NCBI GenBank assembly: GCA_003170135.1
Contig: PMZR01000093.1
Span: 6,305-45,052 of the forward strand
Source: Acidobacteriota bacterium
GTDB taxonomy: Bacteria; Acidobacteriota; Vicinamibacteria; Vicinamibacterales; Fen-181
DNA length: 38,748 bases
Reading direction: 5' to 3'
This document shows, piece by piece, positions 16,662 through 26,343 of the stretch. Both the position numbers and the translations under genes were made by a program. Numbering within the stretch: position 1 is the stretch's first letter; the number at the start of each line of letters is the position of its first letter. The notes beneath the pieces are model-generated. The model did not search any database. It was not told where the DNA came from and saw nothing but the letters and a program-made list of their open reading frames with translations.

Positions 16662-19600
16662 ATGCGCCGTCGCGTCTTGATTCCGCTTCTCGCCCTTGTC
16701 GCGTTCGCACTCGCGCACACGAACGCGCAGACCGTACCGCCGCAGGCCCCCGCGCAGGGACAGGCCCAGGGCACACGCCAACCGCAGGCCGCGGCCGGCC
16801 GGCACCAGGTACCGGCGCGCCAGGCAGCGGCGAAGCAGGCGATGATGGCCAGCGTCGATCCCGCGCTCTTCAATGGTCTTCGTTACCGTCTGGTCGGGCC
16901 ATCCCGTGGCGGGCGCGTAACGACCGTCACCGGCGTCCCGTCGCAGCCACGCACCTTCTATATGGGCGTCGCCAGCGGCGGCGTGTTCCGGACGACTGAC
17001 GGCGGGGCGACATGGGCGCCAATCACCGACGGCAAGGTGCCGCTCGGCTCGACCGGCTCGATCGCGGTCGCCGATTCGGATCCCAACATCATCTACCTCG
17101 GCACCGGGTCGGACGGCGTGCGCAGCAACGTGTCCACCGGGCGCGGCGTCTACAAGACGACCGACGCGGGTGAGACATGGACGTTCGTCGGCCTCTACAA
17201 CGCGGGGCAGATCGGCGCCGTTCGCATCCACCCCGCCAACCCCGACATCGTCTGGGTGTCCGCGATGGGGGACGCGTTCAAGCCGAATCCGGAGCGCGGA
17301 ATCTTCAAGACGACCGACGGCGGGAAGACGTGGAAGAAGACGCTGTTCGTCAACGACGGCGTCGGCGCGATGGACGTCGAGCTGCAGCCGGGCAACCCGA
17401 ACGTGGTCTATGCGTGGATGTCGCACCTGGAGCGGAAGCCGTGGACGATCATCAGCGGATCGCGTGAGGGCGGGTTCTACAAGAGCACCGACGGCGGCGA
17501 GACCTGGACGCACATGACGACGGGCCTGCCGACCGACTTGATTGGCAAGGGCAACCTCGCGGTGACCGCCGCCAAGCCGGACCGCATCTACGCACTTGTC
17601 GAGGCGAAGCCGGGCGGCGGCTTCTATCGGTCCGATGATGCCGGAGAGACGTGGGCGCTGGTCAATTCGCAGGGATCGCTCATCCAGCGGCCGTTCTACT
17701 ACACGACGCTCGGCGCCGATCCGACCAATGCCGACGTGGTGTACGCGGGCGCCGAAGGGTTCTTCAGGTCCGCCGACGGCGGAAAGACATTCGCCAGCAT
17801 GCGCACGCCGCATGGCGACAACCACGACATCTGGATCAGCCCGAAAGACGGCAACATCATGATCCAGTCGAACGACGGCGGGGCGAACGTGTCGTTCGAC
17901 GGCGGCCGGACGTGGTCGTCGCAGATGAACCAGCCCACCGCCGAGATCTACGGCGTGTGGATGGACGACCAGTTCCCCTACAAGCTGTACGGCGCGCAGC
18001 AGGACAGCAACACCGTCATCATCTCCAGCCAGGCGGAGCCGTACACGCTGACCGACTGGCGCAACGGGCCAGGCTGCGAGACCGGCCCGATCATGCCGCA
18101 CCCGAAGAACCCGGACATCGTCTACGGAGCGTGCAAGGGGCAGTACGGCGTGATGAACCTGAAGACCGGGCAGGAGAAGAACTACTGGATCGGGGCGCAG
18201 TCGCTCTACGGCAACCCGGCGAGCGATCTCATCTATCGGTTCCAGCGCGTGTCGCCGATGGCGACCTCGCCGCACGATCCAAACGCGCTCTATTACGGCT
18301 CCCAGTACCTGCATCGCACACGCGACAAGGGCGTGACGTGGGAGAAGATCTCGCCGGACCTGACGGCGAAGCCGGCCGGCACGCAGGGCGTCAGCGGCGA
18401 GCCGATCACGCGCGACGTGACGGGCGAGGAGTTCTACAGCACGCTCTACGCGATCACCGAGTCGACGCTCGAGCCCGGCGTCATCTGGGTGGGCTCGAAC
18501 GACGGCCCGTTCCACGTGACGCGCGACAACGGCAAGACGTGGACCGACATCACGCCGAAGGACCTGCCGCCGGGCGGCCGCGTCCAGTACATCGACGCGT
18601 CTTCGCACCGCCCGGGATCGGCCTACTACGCCGTCTACCGGTACCTGCTCGGCGATTACCAGCCCTACGTCTACCTGACCAATGACTACGGCAAGACGTG
18701 GAAACGTCTGACCGACGGGAAGAACGGGATCGCGGCGGACACGCCCACGCGCGTCGTCCGCGAGGATCCGGACCGCGAGGGACTGCTCTACGTGGGCACC
18801 GAGTTCGGGATGTTCATCTCGTTCGACAACGGCGCCAACTGGCAGTCGTTCCAGTTGAACCTGCCCAAGGTGCCGGTGACGGACATCAAGGTGTACCACA
18901 AGGACCTGGTCGTCTCGACGCAGGGGCGCGCCTTCTGGATCCTCGACAACGTCAGCTCGCTGCACCAGATGACGCCGAAGATCACCGCGACCGACGTCCA
19001 CCTGTTCAAGCCGCGCGACGGGTACCGCACGCGCGTGGCGCCGACCGTGCTCGGGCCCAACATCGAGTACTACCTGCCCGCGCCGCCCGCCGGGCCGGTC
19101 ACGATCGACATCCTTGACGCGCTGGGCAAGCCGGTCAACTCGTACAGCAGCGAAACGCCCGTCGCGACCGGTGGCGGGCGCGGCCGGGGCGGCGCCGGTG
19201 CCGCCCCGGCCGCCGCACCGGAAGATCCGGATGCGGCGCCGCAGGGTCGCGGGCGTGGCGGGCCGCCGCCGCGCGTGACGAAGAACGCGGGCCTCAACCG
19301 CTTCGTGTGGGACGTTCGCCATAAGGAAGGCCTCACGACGCCGCCGGGAAGGTACCAGGCGCGCCTCACGGTTGGGGGCACGACCCAGACGCAGCCGTTC
19401 ACGGTGCTCATCGATCCGCGGATCGCTGCCGACGGCGTCACCGTGGCGGATCTCAAGGAGCAGTTCGATCACAACATGCGGATGCGGGCCATGGTCGCTG
19501 CCGTCAACGACGTGGTGACGCGCGTTCGCCAGGCGCGGGCAGCGCTGGCGGCCGCGTCCGGCGCCGACGCCGACAAGGTGAAGGCCGTGGACGCGATCGC

Positions 19601-19814
19601 CGCGAAGCTGCTGACCGACCCGATCCGCTACAGCAAGCCGGGCCTCCAGGCGCACATCACCTACCTGGCGGGAATGACGGCGAACGTGGACCAGAAGATC
19701 GGCCGCGACGCGATCGCGCGCTACGCGGTGTTGAAGAAGGAGCTGGACGCGATCCGCGCGGAACTCGATCGCGTGCTCGGAGCAACGACACCGTCGGGAG
19801 GTGAGCAGGACTGA
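16662..19814 (+). CDS. Secreted Asp-box (BNR/VPS10-like) beta-propeller protein
   Basis: Large exported protein (1050 aa) of the WD40/YVTN/BNR-like 'glycosyl hydrolase' type common in Acidobacteriota. A Sec signal (MRRRVLIPLLALVAFALAHTNAQ) precedes a Gln/Ala/Pro linker. At least ten Asp-box motifs of the form S/TxDxGxTW follow (TTDGGATW, TTDAGETW, TTDGGKTW, STDGGETW, SDDAGETW, SFDGGRTW, TRDKGVTW, TRDNGKTW, TNDYGKTW and others), implying a multi-bladed, sortilin-like propeller. A C-terminal beta domain (PPGRYQARLTVGG) and helical tail complete it. Despite database names there is no proven catalytic activity. GGAGG lies seven bases before the ATG. It is followed after 26 bp by a Tat amidase, probably in one operon; a role in extracellular binding or degradation is inference. 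Confidence 0.93.
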   Translation: MRRRVLIPLLALVAFALAHTNAQTVPPQAPAQGQAQGTRQPQAAAGRHQVPARQAAAKQAMMASVDPALFNGLRYRLVGPSRGGRVTTVTGVPSQPRTFYMGVASGGVFRTTDGGATWAPITDGKVPLGSTGSIAVADSDPNIIYLGTGSDGVRSNVSTGRGVYKTTDAGETWTFVGLYNAGQIGAVRIHPANPDIVWVSAMGDAFKPNPERGIFKTTDGGKTWKKTLFVNDGVGAMDVELQPGNPNVVYAWMSHLERKPWTIISGSREGGFYKSTDGGETWTHMTTGLPTDLIGKGNLAVTAAKPDRIYALVEAKPGGGFYRSDDAGETWALVNSQGSLIQRPFYYTTLGADPTNADVVYAGAEGFFRSADGGKTFASMRTPHGDNHDIWISPKDGNIMIQSNDGGANVSFDGGRTWSSQMNQPTAEIYGVWMDDQFPYKLYGAQQDSNTVIISSQAEPYTLTDWRNGPGCETGPIMPHPKNPDIVYGACKGQYGVMNLKTGQEKNYWIGAQSLYGNPASDLIYRFQRVSPMATSPHDPNALYYGSQYLHRTRDKGVTWEKISPDLTAKPAGTQGVSGEPITRDVTGEEFYSTLYAITESTLEPGVIWVGSNDGPFHVTRDNGKTWTDITPKDLPPGGRVQYIDASSHRPGSAYYAVYRYLLGDYQPYVYLTNDYGKTWKRLTDGKNGIAADTPTRVVREDPDREGLLYVGTEFGMFISFDNGANWQSFQLNLPKVPVTDIKVYHKDLVVSTQGRAFWILDNVSSLHQMTPKITATDVHLFKPRDGYRTRVAPTVLGPNIEYYLPAPPAGPVTIDILDALGKPVNSYSSETPVATGGGRGRGGAGAAPAAAPEDPDAAPQGRGRGGPPPRVTKNAGLNRFVWDVRHKEGLTTPPGRYQARLTVGGTTQTQPFTVLIDPRIAADGVTVADLKEQFDHNMRMRAMVAAVNDVVTRVRQARAALAAASGADADKVKAVDAIAAKLLTDPIRYSKPGLQAHITYLAGMTANVDQKIGRDAIARYAVLKKELDAIRAELDRVLGATTPSGGEQD

Positions 19815-19840
19815 AGTCCTGTTCCACAGGAGAAAATCCG

Positions 19841-21679
19841 ATGGCCTGCTCGCGCAGAGATTTCCTGGCCCGGTCGACCCTCGGCGTCGCCGCAACCGTC
19901 GCGGCTGGTGCGGCGGCGTGCGGCGACCACTCGTCAAGTACATCGTCACAAGCGCCACCCGGCTCCCCTGCCGCGCTGCCACCAGGCACGCCGCCGGCCT
20001 TCGGCACCGCGCCGCCAGTCGGACCCGACGTCAACGCCGCGACGATTGCCGAAGCCGAGAAACTGGTCCGGGTGGAGTACACCGCGGCGGAGCGAACGCA
20101 GGCGGCCGGTAACTGGCGCCAGGCCATGGCGGGGCTGTCCGAGCGGCGCACGGGCCCGCGGAAGGTGGCGCTCGAGTCGACCGTCTCGCCCGCCACCGTG
20201 TGGAATCCGATCCTGCCCGGCCTCACGACAGGACCGGGCCGGGACCGCTTCGTTCGAAGCCAGTCGCCGGCGGCGATGCTCCCCGCACGCGACGAGGACA
20301 TCGCCTTCGCCCCGGTGGTCTCGTTGTCGCGGTGGATCGAATCGCGCGCGCTCACCTCGGAACGTCTGACTCGCATCTATCTCGATCGCCTCGAGCGTTT
20401 CGACCCGAAGCTGCGGTGCGCGATCACGATCGTGCGCGAGGGCGCCCTGTCCCAGGCGCGCCAGGCGGACAAGGAGATCGCCGCCGGCACGTACCGCGGC
20501 CCGCTGCACGGCATCCCGTGGGGCGCCAAGGACCTGGTGGACACGGCGGGCATCCCCACCACGTACGGCGCGGAGCCGTTCAGGAACCGCGTCCCCGTCG
20601 CGGACGCCGCGGTGGTCGCGCGCCTGCGACAGGCCGGTGCGATCCTGATTGCGAAACTCAGCATGGGCGCGCTCGCGCTCAACGACATCTGGTTCGGCGG
20701 CCAGACGATGAACCCGTGGCTGCTGGAGGAAGGCTCGTCGGGCAGCAGCGCCGGCCCTGGCGCGGCCACCGCCGCGGGGTGTGTCGGGTTCGCGATCGGC
20801 AGCGAGACCGGCGGCAGCATCATCGGCCCCTCGATGCGGTGCGGTGTCGCCGGCCTGCGCCCCACGTTCGGGCGGGTGCCGCGCACGGGCGCGATGACGC
20901 TGTGCTGGTCGCTCGACAAGCTGGGGCCGATGGCCCGCGGCGTGGAAGACACGCTGCTCGTGCTTGCCGCCATCACGGGGCCGGACGCCGGAGACGTATC
21001 GAGCGTGGCGAGCCGGCTCGATGTCGACGCCACCGAAGGAGTGCGCGGGCTCCGCGTCGGCTATTTCCCGGGGTGGATGAAAGAGCCGCCGGCCACCGAC
21101 GTGGACCGGGCCGCGCTCGACGCGGCGACGCGGCTTGGCATGGTCCCGGTGGAAGTGTCGCTGCCGGATTGGCCGTACAGCTCGCTGAACGTCATCCTGT
21201 TCGCGGAAGCCGCGGCGGCGTTCGAAGACCTGACGCTGTCGCACGGCATCGACCAGTTGAAGATGCAGGTGCCCGACGCCTGGCCGAACACGTTCCGGCA
21301 GTCGCGGTTCCTCTCGGCGGTCGATTTCGTGCAGGCCGACCGGCTGCGACGCCGGGTGGCCGGCGAAATGGCGCGCATCTTCGAACGCGTCGACATGCTG
21401 CTCGTGCCCTCCCTGCGCGACGAGATCCTGACCATCACGAATTTTACCGGGCACCCGTCGTTGACGGTGCGCACGGGCTTCGTCGAGGTGGACAAGGCGC
21501 GCAGCGACTGGGCGCCCGACCCGGCGCACCCCCTCCCGACGTTCTCGCCCCGGCGGCGCGTGCCGCACGGGGTCACGTTCATCGGCCGATTGTTCGACGA
21601 AGGAACGATCGGCCGCGCCGCCATCGCGCTCGAACGCGCCTGTGGCGTGGCGGCCGAGCGTCCGCCCGGCTTCCAGTGA
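19841..21679 (+). CDS. Exported amidase (amidase-signature family, GatA-like)
   Basis: 612-aa amidase-signature hydrolase. The N-terminus has a twin-arginine signal (CSRRDFLARSTLGVAATVAAG) ending in AAAC, so it may also be a lipoprotein (Cys27), followed by a Ser/Pro/Gly-rich linker. The Ser-cisSer-Lys triad is visible: K230 in HGIPWGAKDLVD, the serine-rich loop GSSGSSAGPGAA (about 299-308) and the nucleophile S326 in GSETGGSIIGPS. It cleaves amide bonds of unknown small substrates. It is not the tRNA amidotransferase subunit, as it is exported and has no gatB/gatC partner. AGGAG lies eight bases before the ATG; co-transcribed with the Asp-box gene. Confidence 0.93.
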   Translation: MACSRRDFLARSTLGVAATVAAGAAACGDHSSSTSSQAPPGSPAALPPGTPPAFGTAPPVGPDVNAATIAEAEKLVRVEYTAAERTQAAGNWRQAMAGLSERRTGPRKVALESTVSPATVWNPILPGLTTGPGRDRFVRSQSPAAMLPARDEDIAFAPVVSLSRWIESRALTSERLTRIYLDRLERFDPKLRCAITIVREGALSQARQADKEIAAGTYRGPLHGIPWGAKDLVDTAGIPTTYGAEPFRNRVPVADAAVVARLRQAGAILIAKLSMGALALNDIWFGGQTMNPWLLEEGSSGSSAGPGAATAAGCVGFAIGSETGGSIIGPSMRCGVAGLRPTFGRVPRTGAMTLCWSLDKLGPMARGVEDTLLVLAAITGPDAGDVSSVASRLDVDATEGVRGLRVGYFPGWMKEPPATDVDRAALDAATRLGMVPVEVSLPDWPYSSLNVILFAEAAAAFEDLTLSHGIDQLKMQVPDAWPNTFRQSRFLSAVDFVQADRLRRRVAGEMARIFERVDMLLVPSLRDEILTITNFTGHPSLTVRTGFVEVDKARSDWAPDPAHPLPTFSPRRRVPHGVTFIGRLFDEGTIGRAAIALERACGVAAERPPGFQ

Positions 21680-21681
21680 GT

Positions 21682-21992
21682 GGGGTCAGGTCTTGAATTA
21701 GCGGTTTCTTCACGACCTGCCCCACGTGCCAGGAGTCTGACGGGGTCAGGTCTTGAACTGGCGGTTATTTCACGGTCTGACCCCGCGTGTCGGTGTGCCA
21801 GATCGTGACTGAAGTGCCAATTCATGTGAACCTGACGGAGATCAAGCCCTGAACTCGCGGCTATTTCCCGATCTCCACCACGCGCCGTGGTGCCAGGTCG
21901 TGAATAAAGTGGCAATTCAAGACCTGACCCCGCTCGGCCCGGGCATCCGGGTGCCAGGTCGTGAATAAAGTGGCAATTCAAGACCTGACCCC
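21682..21992. repeat. Six-copy REP-like palindrome cluster
   Basis: Between the amidase and the L,D-transpeptidase are six ~40-bp elements with a shared plan: GGGGTCAGGTCTTGAA, a centre such as TTTCTTCAC or TTATTTCAC, and a closing half like GACCTGACCCC. In plus orientation: 21682-21723, 21742-21784, 21838-21877 (diverged, GGAGATC...GATCTCC). In minus orientation: 21795-21836 (diverged), 21890-21931 and 21951-21992. The last two are 42-bp identical copies, 61 bp apart. The diverged GGAGATC copy keeps its own complementary ends, so pairing is conserved though sequence changed. This is typical of REP/BIME elements mobilised by TnpA-REP (RAYT) transposases; none is in the window. Confidence 0.85.
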
Positions 21993-22011
21993 ACTCGGGA
22001 GGAGGCCGCCG

Positions 22012-22839
22012 TTGACGACACGGTTTGTTCGATCCGCACGTCTCGCCTCGGGTCTCGCGCTGGCAATCGCGCTGTGCGCAGCCACCGCCAGCGCGCAGCG
22101 ACAGTCTGCGACCGGCAGCCGCGGCCACTCCGCGCTCGGCGACTCGCGACAGCTGTTGCTCGTCATCACCGGCGATTGGACGTCGGTCGCCGGCACGTTG
22201 GAGCGGTTCGAGCGGGCAAACGCGGCGGGTTCGTGGAAACCGGTTGGCGCCCGCGTTCCCGTCGTCGTCGGCAGGAGCGGGCTGGCGTGGGGACGCGGGG
22301 TGCAGACCGAACGGTCGGCGGGTCCGACAAAGGTTGAAGGCGACGGGAAAGCGCCCGCGGGCATCTTCCGGCTCGGCACTGTCTTCGGGCAGTCGGCGGA
22401 CAAGCCGGCAGCCGCCGCGATGCCGTACCTGTTCCTGAACGACAACGTCGAGTGCGTGGACGATGCCCGGTCGGCGCACTACAACCAGCTCGTCGCAAAG
22501 CCGCACGTCGATCGCGTCGATTGGACGAGCTCGGAAAAGATGTGGGCGGAGCCGCTCTACAAGTGGGGTCTGGTCGTCGAACACAACGCGGCACCGGTCG
22601 AAACCGCGGCCGGCTCGTGCATCTTCCTGCACATCTGGAGAGGACCGGGCAGCGCAACCGCCGGGTGCACCGCCATGGACGAATCGAACCTGCTCGACAC
22701 GATCGCATGGCTCGATGGGGCGAAGCACCCGCTGCTCGTCCAGCTTCCGCGCGCTGAATACGAACGGCTGAAGACGGCGTGGGGATTGCCCACAAACAAA
22801 GAGCCTCGCGGGCCGTTGGCGACCCGCGAGGCTCCATAG
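22012..22839 (+). CDS. Secreted L,D-transpeptidase (YkuD family)
   Basis: Periplasmic peptidoglycan cross-linking or modifying enzyme. From TTG at 22012 (GGAGG six bases upstream) the 275-aa protein starts with a signal peptide (RFVRSARLASGLALAIALCAATASAQ); the frame open from 21961 is inside the REP repeat and is not preferred. The catalytic YkuD motif is HIWRGPGSATAGCTAM, with H207 and nucleophile C219, and GDGKAPAGIFRLG is the conserved upstream strand. The last codons double as one arm and loop of a terminator hairpin (22801-22834). Single-gene unit, convergent with the TonB receptor gene. Confidence 0.9.
   Translation: MTTRFVRSARLASGLALAIALCAATASAQRQSATGSRGHSALGDSRQLLLVITGDWTSVAGTLERFERANAAGSWKPVGARVPVVVGRSGLAWGRGVQTERSAGPTKVEGDGKAPAGIFRLGTVFGQSADKPAAAAMPYLFLNDNVECVDDARSAHYNQLVAKPHVDRVDWTSSEKMWAEPLYKWGLVVEHNAAPVETAAGSCIFLHIWRGPGSATAGCTAMDESNLLDTIAWLDGAKHPLLVQLPRAEYERLKTAWGLPTNKEPRGPLATREAP
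22801..22834 (-). terminator. Terminator of TonB receptor gene, overlapping the L,D-transpeptidase 3' end
   Basis: Perfect 12-bp inverted repeat GAGCCTCGCGGG / CCCGCGAGGCTC with a 10-base loop. On the minus strand it is followed by TTTGTTTG, so it works as an intrinsic terminator for the TonB receptor gene ending at 22859. It lies entirely inside the last codons of the opposing L,D-transpeptidase gene (stop 22837-22839). On the plus strand there is no T-run. Confidence 0.85.
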
Positions 22840-22858
22840 TCCAACCGACCTCAGCGCG

Positions 22859-25774
22859 CTAGAAGCGGAAGCCGAGCGCCACGCGCAGCGTCCGCCCGCC
22901 GGTCTGGCCCTGGAAGGGCGCGGGATAGTTGGTCGCGCTCGTCGCCTGGCCGTACAGCGCTCCCGTCGTGTAGCCCGTCGCCAGCCCCATCGCGTCCTTC
23001 GGGCTGTTCGGGTCCTGCTTGACGGTGATGTTCCACGAGATCAGCTCCTGGTTGTTCAACAGGTTGTACACGTCGAACTTCAGCCAGGGCCGAAGGGTGC
23101 GCATCACGGGAATCTCGTAGTTGAACGATGCGTCGAGCATCGTGTACCCGTTGAAGAACTGGGAGCCGCGCGACCCGAAGAAGACCGACTGCGAGCTCGG
23201 CGCATCCGGGTAGCCCTCCTGCACGAGCAGGTTGTTCTGGATGGCCGTGAGCGCCTGGCTGGTGGCGGTCAGGCTGTAAGTGAGCCCGGAGTCCACGCGC
23301 ACCATGCCGGACGCCGTCAGCCGCCCGTAGTGTCCGAGGCTCGCGTTGTAGATCGTCCACAGGCGAAGCTTCGACTTCTGATAGTCGTACAGGTGGCCAT
23401 CCGGATACGCGCGGTCCGGCTCGTAGATGCTCGGCAACGTGCCGACGCCGGAATAGTTACCGTAGATCGAGCCGATGCCCGGCTGGTTCGACGCTTCACC
23501 CGAGAAGTTGCCATCGTTGGTCAGCTGCAGCGTCCAATTGCCTGCCACCTGCCAGTTCGGCGTCAGCCGGTAGCTGCCCTGCAGCACGACGCCCTGGTAG
23601 TCGCGTTTGGGCACGCTCGTGTTGCTGTAGACGATGTTGGTGAACGTGCCGAAGTCGACACCGTTCTGGACGACGTGCGTGGTCCCGTTGCCGATATCGA
23701 TGAAGTCCTCGATGAAGTTGGTCATCCGCCGCCACACGTAGGTCGCCTGCGCGGACCCCTTCGACCCGATCTGCCCGCCGCCCGACACCGTGAATTCCTT
23801 CGTCAGCGGCGACGACAGACCCGGAGCCATGAAGATGTTCGCCGTCGGGAACAAGCCCGAGACGATCGTGTAGTTGGCGGGATCCAGGGCGGGCGCGAAG
23901 TTGCGACCCTGGCCGGCCGGCCCGTTGTAGATGCCGACGGTTTCCGCCGGGTTGCCGACCGCGCTGTTGGCGCCAATCTGCGCCTCGTTGTAGCGGCCTG
24001 AATAATGCGCGTAGGTGACGTGGAAGACCGTCTTGCCATTGCCCATCGGGTCGAGCGCCATCGCGAGCCGCGGCACCACGGTGTTGGTATTCACGCCGAT
24101 GATGCCGCCGGTCGACTGGCTGCGCACCTTCTCGTAACGCATGCCGAGATCGAACGACAACTGGCTGTTCGCCGCCCAGTGATCCTGGATGAACAGCGAG
24201 TGCGTGTCGACGTTCAGCTCGGCGCCGAGCGTGGCCATCCAGTGCTCCTGCAGCGACGCGCCTGGCACCCACGTGGGGATCAGGTAGCCGTTGCTGTCGT
24301 ACACCGGCAGGCCGGCCGCGTTGGTGAGCAGGTCGGCGTCGTACACGTAGCCGGTGGCCGACTGCGAGTTGCCGCCGGTGCGCTGGCTGCGGAACCACTC
24401 GTACCCGCCCTTGATGTCGTGGCGGCCAGCCTTTGACACGCTGTAGGACAGGTTGCCCGTGATCTGCCGGTTGTTCCGATTCTCCGGGTCGTTGGCGTCG
24501 AAGTACGGCGCGTTGTACAGGTAAGGATCGGAGAGCGACCAGATCGGCGAATCGACCATCGCCTTGCTCGTGCCGCCCGCCCCCTGGAAGCCGAACTTGC
24601 GCGTGGAGAACTGGGCTTCGGCAAACAGGTTCGACCGCAGGACGCCCCGCCAGCTCGCGCCCACCGTGTAGTTCGGCAGCGTCCGGTTGATGATGTCGTG
24701 CGGATCGATGTCGTAGGCCGGCAGCGCCGCCTGCGTCTGCTGGGTGCCGTTGTTGATGTAGCTCAACTGCAGCGTCTGGTTGGCCGCCGGCGTCGCCGTC
24801 GCCTTCAGCTCCTCGCGCTTGTTGTCATTGAGCGTGGAGTAGGGCGTGCCGGTGAAGGTGAACGTCTGCTCCGCCGTCGTCTTCGCGTAGCGGCCGGCGC
24901 CGAAGAACCACACCTTGTCTTTCACGATCGGCCCGCCGAGCGTCCCTTCGTAGATCTTGTTCAGCGTGCTCGGCTTCGTGATGCCTTTCGACACTTCGTA
25001 GGGCGTCAGCGTGCTCCACGTCGGGTTGCTCAGGTTCAGCCGCAGGCTGCCCGAGAACAGGTTGCCGCCGCTCTTCGTGATGGCGTTCACGACGCCGCCG
25101 GAGAACCGGCCGTACTCGGCGGAAATGCCGGAGGTGAGCACCTGCGTTTCCTGGATGGCGTCTTCGATGAACACGTTCTGCGCCGATCCCAACAGGTTGT
25201 CGTTCACGTCCACGCCGTTGATCATGAATGCGTTGTCGTAACCGAACGAGCCGTTGATGTTCAGCTGCCCGGCGTTCACGGCCGTGCTCTCGGTGACCGA
25301 CGGCGCGATGTTGGCGATCCCTTCCAGGTCGCGGCGGCTGGCCAGCGCCTCCACCTCTTCATGCTTGAGGTTCACGCCGACGGTCGGCGTCGTCAGCACG
25401 GTCGGCGCTTCGCCGGTGACGGTCACCGTCTCCTGCACCTTCGCCAGGTCCATGACCATGTCCACGACCGCGATGCCGCCGAGCGGCACGTTGGCCGTCT
25501 TCTGGATTGGCGCCATGCCGGCCATCTCGAAGGTCAGGGTATAGGTGCCGGGAGGAATGCCGCGAAACAGGAACGTGCCGTCAGGTTCGGTGACGATCGT
25601 CCGGCCGCCCTGCAGCGCGGTGGACTTGATGGTAACGGTGGCGCCGGGCAGGGAGAGCTTGTCGGCCGTCGTCACGGTGCCGCGGAGAATCCCGGTCTGC
25701 GTGCCCTGCGCGAACAACCCCGCGGCGCCGAGCAGGAACGCCAGTGCGAGCGACGTAAAGAATTTGAACCGCAT
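22859..25774 (-). CDS. TonB-dependent receptor with carboxypeptidase-regulatory-like domain (Oar-like)
   Basis: Outer-membrane beta-barrel of the Oar/CarboxypepD-reg type, 971 aa from the chosen start. Signal peptide MRFKFFTSLALAFLLGAAGLFAQ, then a regulatory beta-sandwich (GILRGTVTTADKLSLPGATVTI; DGTFLFRGIPPGTYTLTFE), a plug (VTGEAPTVLTTPTVG; DNAFMINGVDVNDN; EYGRFSGGVVNAITKSGGN) and a barrel ending in the aromatic residue needed for assembly (VALGFRF). Start: the ATG at 25774 has AAGGAAG eight bases upstream; ATG 25795 has no site. Substrate unknown; such receptors import large oligomers. It ends at a strong hairpin shared with the facing gene. Confidence 0.93.
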   Translation of the reverse strand: MRFKFFTSLALAFLLGAAGLFAQGTQTGILRGTVTTADKLSLPGATVTIKSTALQGGRTIVTEPDGTFLFRGIPPGTYTLTFEMAGMAPIQKTANVPLGGIAVVDMVMDLAKVQETVTVTGEAPTVLTTPTVGVNLKHEEVEALASRRDLEGIANIAPSVTESTAVNAGQLNINGSFGYDNAFMINGVDVNDNLLGSAQNVFIEDAIQETQVLTSGISAEYGRFSGGVVNAITKSGGNLFSGSLRLNLSNPTWSTLTPYEVSKGITKPSTLNKIYEGTLGGPIVKDKVWFFGAGRYAKTTAEQTFTFTGTPYSTLNDNKREELKATATPAANQTLQLSYINNGTQQTQAALPAYDIDPHDIINRTLPNYTVGASWRGVLRSNLFAEAQFSTRKFGFQGAGGTSKAMVDSPIWSLSDPYLYNAPYFDANDPENRNNRQITGNLSYSVSKAGRHDIKGGYEWFRSQRTGGNSQSATGYVYDADLLTNAAGLPVYDSNGYLIPTWVPGASLQEHWMATLGAELNVDTHSLFIQDHWAANSQLSFDLGMRYEKVRSQSTGGIIGVNTNTVVPRLAMALDPMGNGKTVFHVTYAHYSGRYNEAQIGANSAVGNPAETVGIYNGPAGQGRNFAPALDPANYTIVSGLFPTANIFMAPGLSSPLTKEFTVSGGGQIGSKGSAQATYVWRRMTNFIEDFIDIGNGTTHVVQNGVDFGTFTNIVYSNTSVPKRDYQGVVLQGSYRLTPNWQVAGNWTLQLTNDGNFSGEASNQPGIGSIYGNYSGVGTLPSIYEPDRAYPDGHLYDYQKSKLRLWTIYNASLGHYGRLTASGMVRVDSGLTYSLTATSQALTAIQNNLLVQEGYPDAPSSQSVFFGSRGSQFFNGYTMLDASFNYEIPVMRTLRPWLKFDVYNLLNNQELISWNITVKQDPNSPKDAMGLATGYTTGALYGQATSATNYPAPFQGQTGGRTLRVALGFRF

Positions 25775-26343
25775 CTGTGAAACTTCCTTCTTCATGTGCG
25801 GGCGTCCCGGGGGCGCCGACCTGTTCCTCGTTGGAACGGGAGCCGCGCCCGGATGCCCGCCAGTGGCGGTTGCCGGCCGGCCTCGGCCCGCGATCGAGCG
25901 GACCTCCGGTGCCGGTGCGGCGGCATCGACAACTCAAGCCACCAACAACGTTGTGAGAGAGAAAGGGAAGCGTGACGGGAGAGGCGGCCGGGGGTTGGCG
26001 AGTGTTGACGGACGTGAGGCGGTATGAGACCGACGACAACGAACCGGCGACAACGGGCCGACGAACGACGGGCGCCGAACGACTCCGACGACGGGGTTCC
26101 CTAGGGGGCTTCTTTGGAGTGTGCACGCTCGATGCCAGGTCGGCCGTTGGTCGCAGGGGTGAAAAATGGCCGAAAGGCGCGGCTTATTGCCCGCATGGTG
26201 CGGGAAGACCGGTGCAGGATCCGGAAAACCGTTGGTCGCTTCCAATATTCCGAACGCGGCACAAGACGGTTTGGGCGAGGCAGAGGCAGTCATCGGGTCA
26301 TCGATGAGGTCGCCACGCGCTTGACGCTCTCCCTGTTCTGGGC
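25775..26343. other. Intergenic region between divergent TonB receptor and padR genes
   Basis: About 570 bp without a supported gene; the open frames are compositional shadows. It should hold the receptor promoter and leader, but I find no confident minus-strand -35/-10 pair. Two short palindromes are visible: ACAACGTTGT (25945-25954) and CCCTAGGG (26099-26106). The stretch 26160-26270 is locally richer in A+T (GGTGAAAAATGG; CTTCCAATATTCCG). Confidence 0.4.

Noticed and set aside
16569..19982. 1137-codon open frame antisense to the Asp-box gene
   Set aside because: Arg/His/Val/Ala-rich mirror of a high-GC gene with no domain; the plus strand has signal peptide, Asp-boxes and ribosome site.
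21682..21992. REP cluster as a CRISPR array
   Set aside because: Units occur in both orientations, differ in sequence and spacing, and no cas genes are present.
21961..22011. Earlier GTG start of the L,D-transpeptidase
   Set aside because: Lies inside the last REP copy; TTG 22012 has GGAGG at six bases and begins a good signal peptide.
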